64,000 nt of DNA from Anthopleura xanthogrammica (lineage: Eukaryota > Cnidaria > Anthozoa > Actiniaria > Actiniidae): assembly GCA_964019055.1 (NCBI GenBank), contig OZ025207.1, positions 26,073,617-26,137,616 on the forward strand, in the 5' to 3' direction. Below the pieces are notes generated by a model, which made no database searches, had not been told where the DNA came from, and worked only from the letters and a program-made list of their open reading frames with translations. The stretch's first letter is position 1; the number at the start of each line of letters is the position of its first letter. The position numbers and the translations under genes were made by a program. Shown here in pieces: positions 61,581 to 64,000 of the stretch.

Positions 61581-62341
61581 GAATATCTGAATGTAACTTT
61601 GACACACTGGTTATTCATGTACCTCAGAGCCACATTGAGAAAGTCCGCCGGAAAAGAACATTTTATGAATCATTTATCCGGGTCGGACCTAGACTACACA
61701 GATTCACTTGGTAAACTAAATAGGAAAAAAAGACAAAAGCGTATCTACAGACCAGAGCAAACTGCATGACTTGCTTCTCTATTAAGCACCACAAAACTAC
61801 GATTTAGACATATACCTTATTTATGTTTACCCACCGCACCTGATAAAGCGTATGTTATTCAAACTGCATTTTCCGAGCTCGTTTACTGGGCAATGAGGAC
61901 AACATTCAATTTGGCGTAAAATGGCTGGGGTTATGGGAACCCCAGCCGCTTTTTAATTATTTATCAATAAATCAAGTATGTACAATTGTATAAATGGGAA
62001 TATCACGAGTTCTAATAACGCCCAGTAAAGGTGAGGGCAACTAAACCGCCCACTAACTGGCTTATAACAAATAAAAGCAAAAAGCGGACAGGCGAGGGGA
62101 GGAGGTTGCGCAAAATTCACAAACGTCTGTCGAGACAAGATGCTTGAAAGAAGCGACGCTATCACGCAGAGCTGTGGCATCATAACCCTTGGAAGGGGGT
62201 TTCAATTGAATGCCACAAGACCCCCTCCTCACGTGTCCAGGAAATGATTACATAACTAACCTCGCGTGACTCATAGGTCCGAGAAATGATTAACAAAATC
62301 GGACTTCCACAGGAAACCCAATGACCAGTGTGCAAATATAT

Positions 62342-62570
62342 CATTTTATCATATGACCGTATTTCACTGTACGCGTAGTTCTAAAAAACACCTTTGGGGA
62401 AAATGTCGTCAGCAAAAAAAGTACGCTTTTCCGAAAAGTGTAATAATTTCCCGTTCGGACTCGCCGTTCGGACTCGCTGCCGTCAATCATGTAAAAACTA
62501 CGCATTTTGATTCGCATTTATTAAAAACGCTTTGAAATCGATTTTTTATATGTGGTCATATGATAAAATG
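62342..62570. mobile_element. MITE, CATTTTATCATATGACC ends
   Basis: CATTTTATCATATGACC (62342-62358) and GGTCATATGATAAAATG (62554-62570) are exact inverted repeats. Inner pairs: GTAGTTCTAAAAA / AAAAACTACGC. It directly abuts the next hairpin. Confidence 0.8.
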
Positions 62571-62711
62571 CTTATTGACTGAGTTAAGGTCGGTCCGAAC
62601 GGGAAAATATTTGGCTCTCGGTCCTTGGCACGGAACTCGCTGCGCTCGTTCCGTACTTCAGGACCTCGAGCCAAATATTTTCCCGTTCGGACCTCCCACT
62701 CAGTCAATAAG
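62571..62711. repeat. Hairpin MITE, CTTATTGACTGAG ends
   Basis: CTTATTGACTGAG..GGTCCGAACGGGAAAATATTTGGCTC pairs with GAGCCAAATATTTTCCCGTTCGGACC..CTCAGTCAATAAG. The GC-rich centre contains GGAACTCGCTGCGCTCGTTCC, itself a palindrome. Confidence 0.85.
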
Positions 62712-63409
62712 TACATAATAGGAAATAAACGCTCCACGAAATTAAAGTATTAGAAATAAGCACGACTTAAATTAACGCGAATTGAGAGCAAAAATACTTT
62801 CAAATGAAGAAAATTAAGGCGAAAGAGAAGCCAAAATTCCCATTTAAATGAAATTAACGCGATGGACACAAAGATAACTCATCTGAAAGTGAAAATGAAG
62901 AGCTTGTAGAATGAAAAACGAAAATATAATTTCCGGCAAAAAGTGAGATGTTGTTGTTATTAAGCGACTAGCTGTAATGTTAAGTTTAAAAATAAATATT
63001 TTTTCAAAAGTTTATAGAGATAAAATTACTAGAAATTGATATCGTGAAAATTAACGTTCCCCTTTATTAATGATATGGAAATTAACATTAAAAGAAATTA
63101 ACACGACTTGAATTAACGCTTGATATCATCTCACTCATAAACGAGAACGGTGACCCCCATTTTTTATTTGCTCAGGCTAGTGAACTTTTATGATGGTCTT
63201 ATTTCACCATGCGAAGTTTGAAGAAAAAAAAAAATAAGAATCAACTTTGCCCGCGAAAACATGGTGAAATACACGCATGCGTAAACGTTTATTACTGGTG
63301 TCCACGTCATCTTAGTTATGTTTGCTCTGCTGTGGACGCCACTATGAAGTATTAATCTAGGTTTGAGTCGCTCTTTTCCCAGTAGGTTAAAAAAACTAGG
63401 ATTTCGACG

Positions 63410-63760
63410 ATGGCATCTTCTTTAGTAAGTCTCAAGAAGGACGTCCAGTGTCCTTTGTGTAATGATACACTTATCGAACCCAAGATCCTGACGTGTTTTC
63501 ATACATTTTGTAAGCCTTGCATCAAAAGACATGCCGAGCTGATCGAGGAAGTCAACGTGTTCAAGTGTCCTCAGTGTAAATCTCTAACTCCTCTGCCAGA
63601 TCTAAACAGCGTCGAAGATCTAAAGCCAAGTCTTCTACATTCAAGAATTTTAAAAATTCTAGACTTTATTGAAGAAGAGAAGATTTGTTCTGTTTGTACG
63701 AGTCATTCGACAGCGACTCAACAATGTTTTGACTGTGATCGCTCGTTGTGTGACGAATAA
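63410..63760 (+). pseudogene. TRIM-like RING finger protein, stops inside the B-box
   Basis: ATG in good context (gacgATGG). The 116-residue frame has a RING finger: CPLCNDTLIEPKILTCFHTF, CKPCIKRH and CPQC give the C3HC4 ligands. Then CSVCTSHSTATQQC and CDRSLCDE start a B-box of the type found after the RING in TRIM proteins, which act as ubiquitin ligases in immunity and cell regulation. A TAA falls where B-box ligands (Cys/His) should follow, and no coiled coil or NHL/SPRY part is seen in the remaining 240 bp. The sequence after the stop does not continue a B-box in any frame, which suggests an insertion or deletion. A RING-only product is possible; the missing part could also lie beyond the window. 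Confidence 0.65.
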
Positions 63761-64000
63761 GCCACTTCACGGTTTCGTCCGCCATCTTGAAATTGGGGCA
63801 AACGCGGCAAAATATATAGAAATCTGGATCACTTTGACTTCCCGTAACTCCGCTCATTTTTAATGGATTTTCAAAATTTAAACTTCAATTATCAGCAGCC
63901 ATGTATACCAGTTGTCGGACTGAAAATAAAACCAATGTAGGTCTTTTAACTAGTTTTGCGACTCATCATACTTTTACAATTTTTTCATATTCACGTGCCC
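63761..64000. other. Window end, no feature recognised
   Basis: Contains CCGCCATCTTGAAATTGGGG, a word also common near promoters and MITEs in this window (17775, 54226). A short + strand frame here overlaps the TRIM-like gene in another frame and has no domain. Confidence 0.4.

Larger units (their letters stand above)
60795..63409. other. Intergenic region between the CTHRC1-like and TRIM-like genes
   Basis: Divergent promoters would lie at either end, but no clear core elements are seen. It includes a triplicated CATCTCATTTG word (61405-61435, with octamer-like ATTTGCAT), a hairpin GGCTGGGGTT/AACCCCAGCC at 61923-61949 with a T run that is not a bacterial terminator in this context, and the elements listed separately. 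At 62730-63130 the words AATTAACGCGA and GAAATTAAC recur, probably decayed repeat. Confidence 0.5.

Noticed and set aside
61431..61769. 112-residue frame
   Set aside because: Built on a MITE with CCTGCGAGCAGAGG ends; no domain.
61918..61956. Rho-independent terminator-like hairpin with T run
   Set aside because: The context is an animal genome; bacterial termination does not apply.

Overview
The window is intron-rich, AT-rich animal DNA packed with miniature inverted-repeat transposons and tRNA-derived SINEs. No operons, ribosome binding sites or bacterial signals are seen. The gene set (SUMO E1 subunit, TRPC4AP, collagen-triple-helix-repeat proteins, TRIM, ankyrin-rich kinase) and the repeats point to a marine invertebrate, most likely an anthozoan cnidarian (coral or anemone). 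The species cannot be named from sequence alone.

Layout. 1-17401: UBA2, catalytic subunit of the SUMO-activating enzyme, + strand, 18 exons visible, 5' exon(s) outside the window, introns full of SINEs, MITEs and minisatellites. 17402-21195: intergenic, with a 69-bp minisatellite whose units each carry an E2F-like site, then a CCAAT/TATA promoter. 21196-32086: a complete 24-exon TRPC4AP (TRUSS) gene. 32087-40000 and 47020-50370: a mosaic of segmental duplications made of the TRPC4AP 3' flank, a two-exon GNAT acetyltransferase (two copies, - strand) and part of a CTHRC1-like gene (one decayed copy at 36643-38383). 41006-45094: a single-exon, 1362-residue protein with ankyrin repeats, an acidic linker, a protein kinase domain and a KEN ribonuclease domain, the architecture of vertebrate RNase L. 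50371-51963: a broken non-LTR reverse transcriptase with a SINE inserted in it. 53797-60794: a second CTHRC1-like gene (- strand, signal peptide, no collagen stretch visible), its introns filled by nested transposons. 63410-63760: a RING finger plus partial B-box (TRIM-like) that stops inside the B-box.

The most notable item is the RNase L-like gene. It combines an N-terminal ankyrin sensor region homogenised at the DNA level, a kinase domain that keeps lysine, HRD and DFG, and a KEN domain that keeps the Arg-Asn...His nuclease residues. It has no signal peptide or membrane segment, so it looks cytosolic like RNase L and unlike the ER sensor IRE1. If it is expressed, it is a candidate cytosolic RNA-cleaving stress or antiviral effector in an invertebrate.

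UBA2 and TRPC4AP are both ubiquitin/SUMO-pathway proteins and lie on the same strand, but nothing here shows that they are co-regulated.
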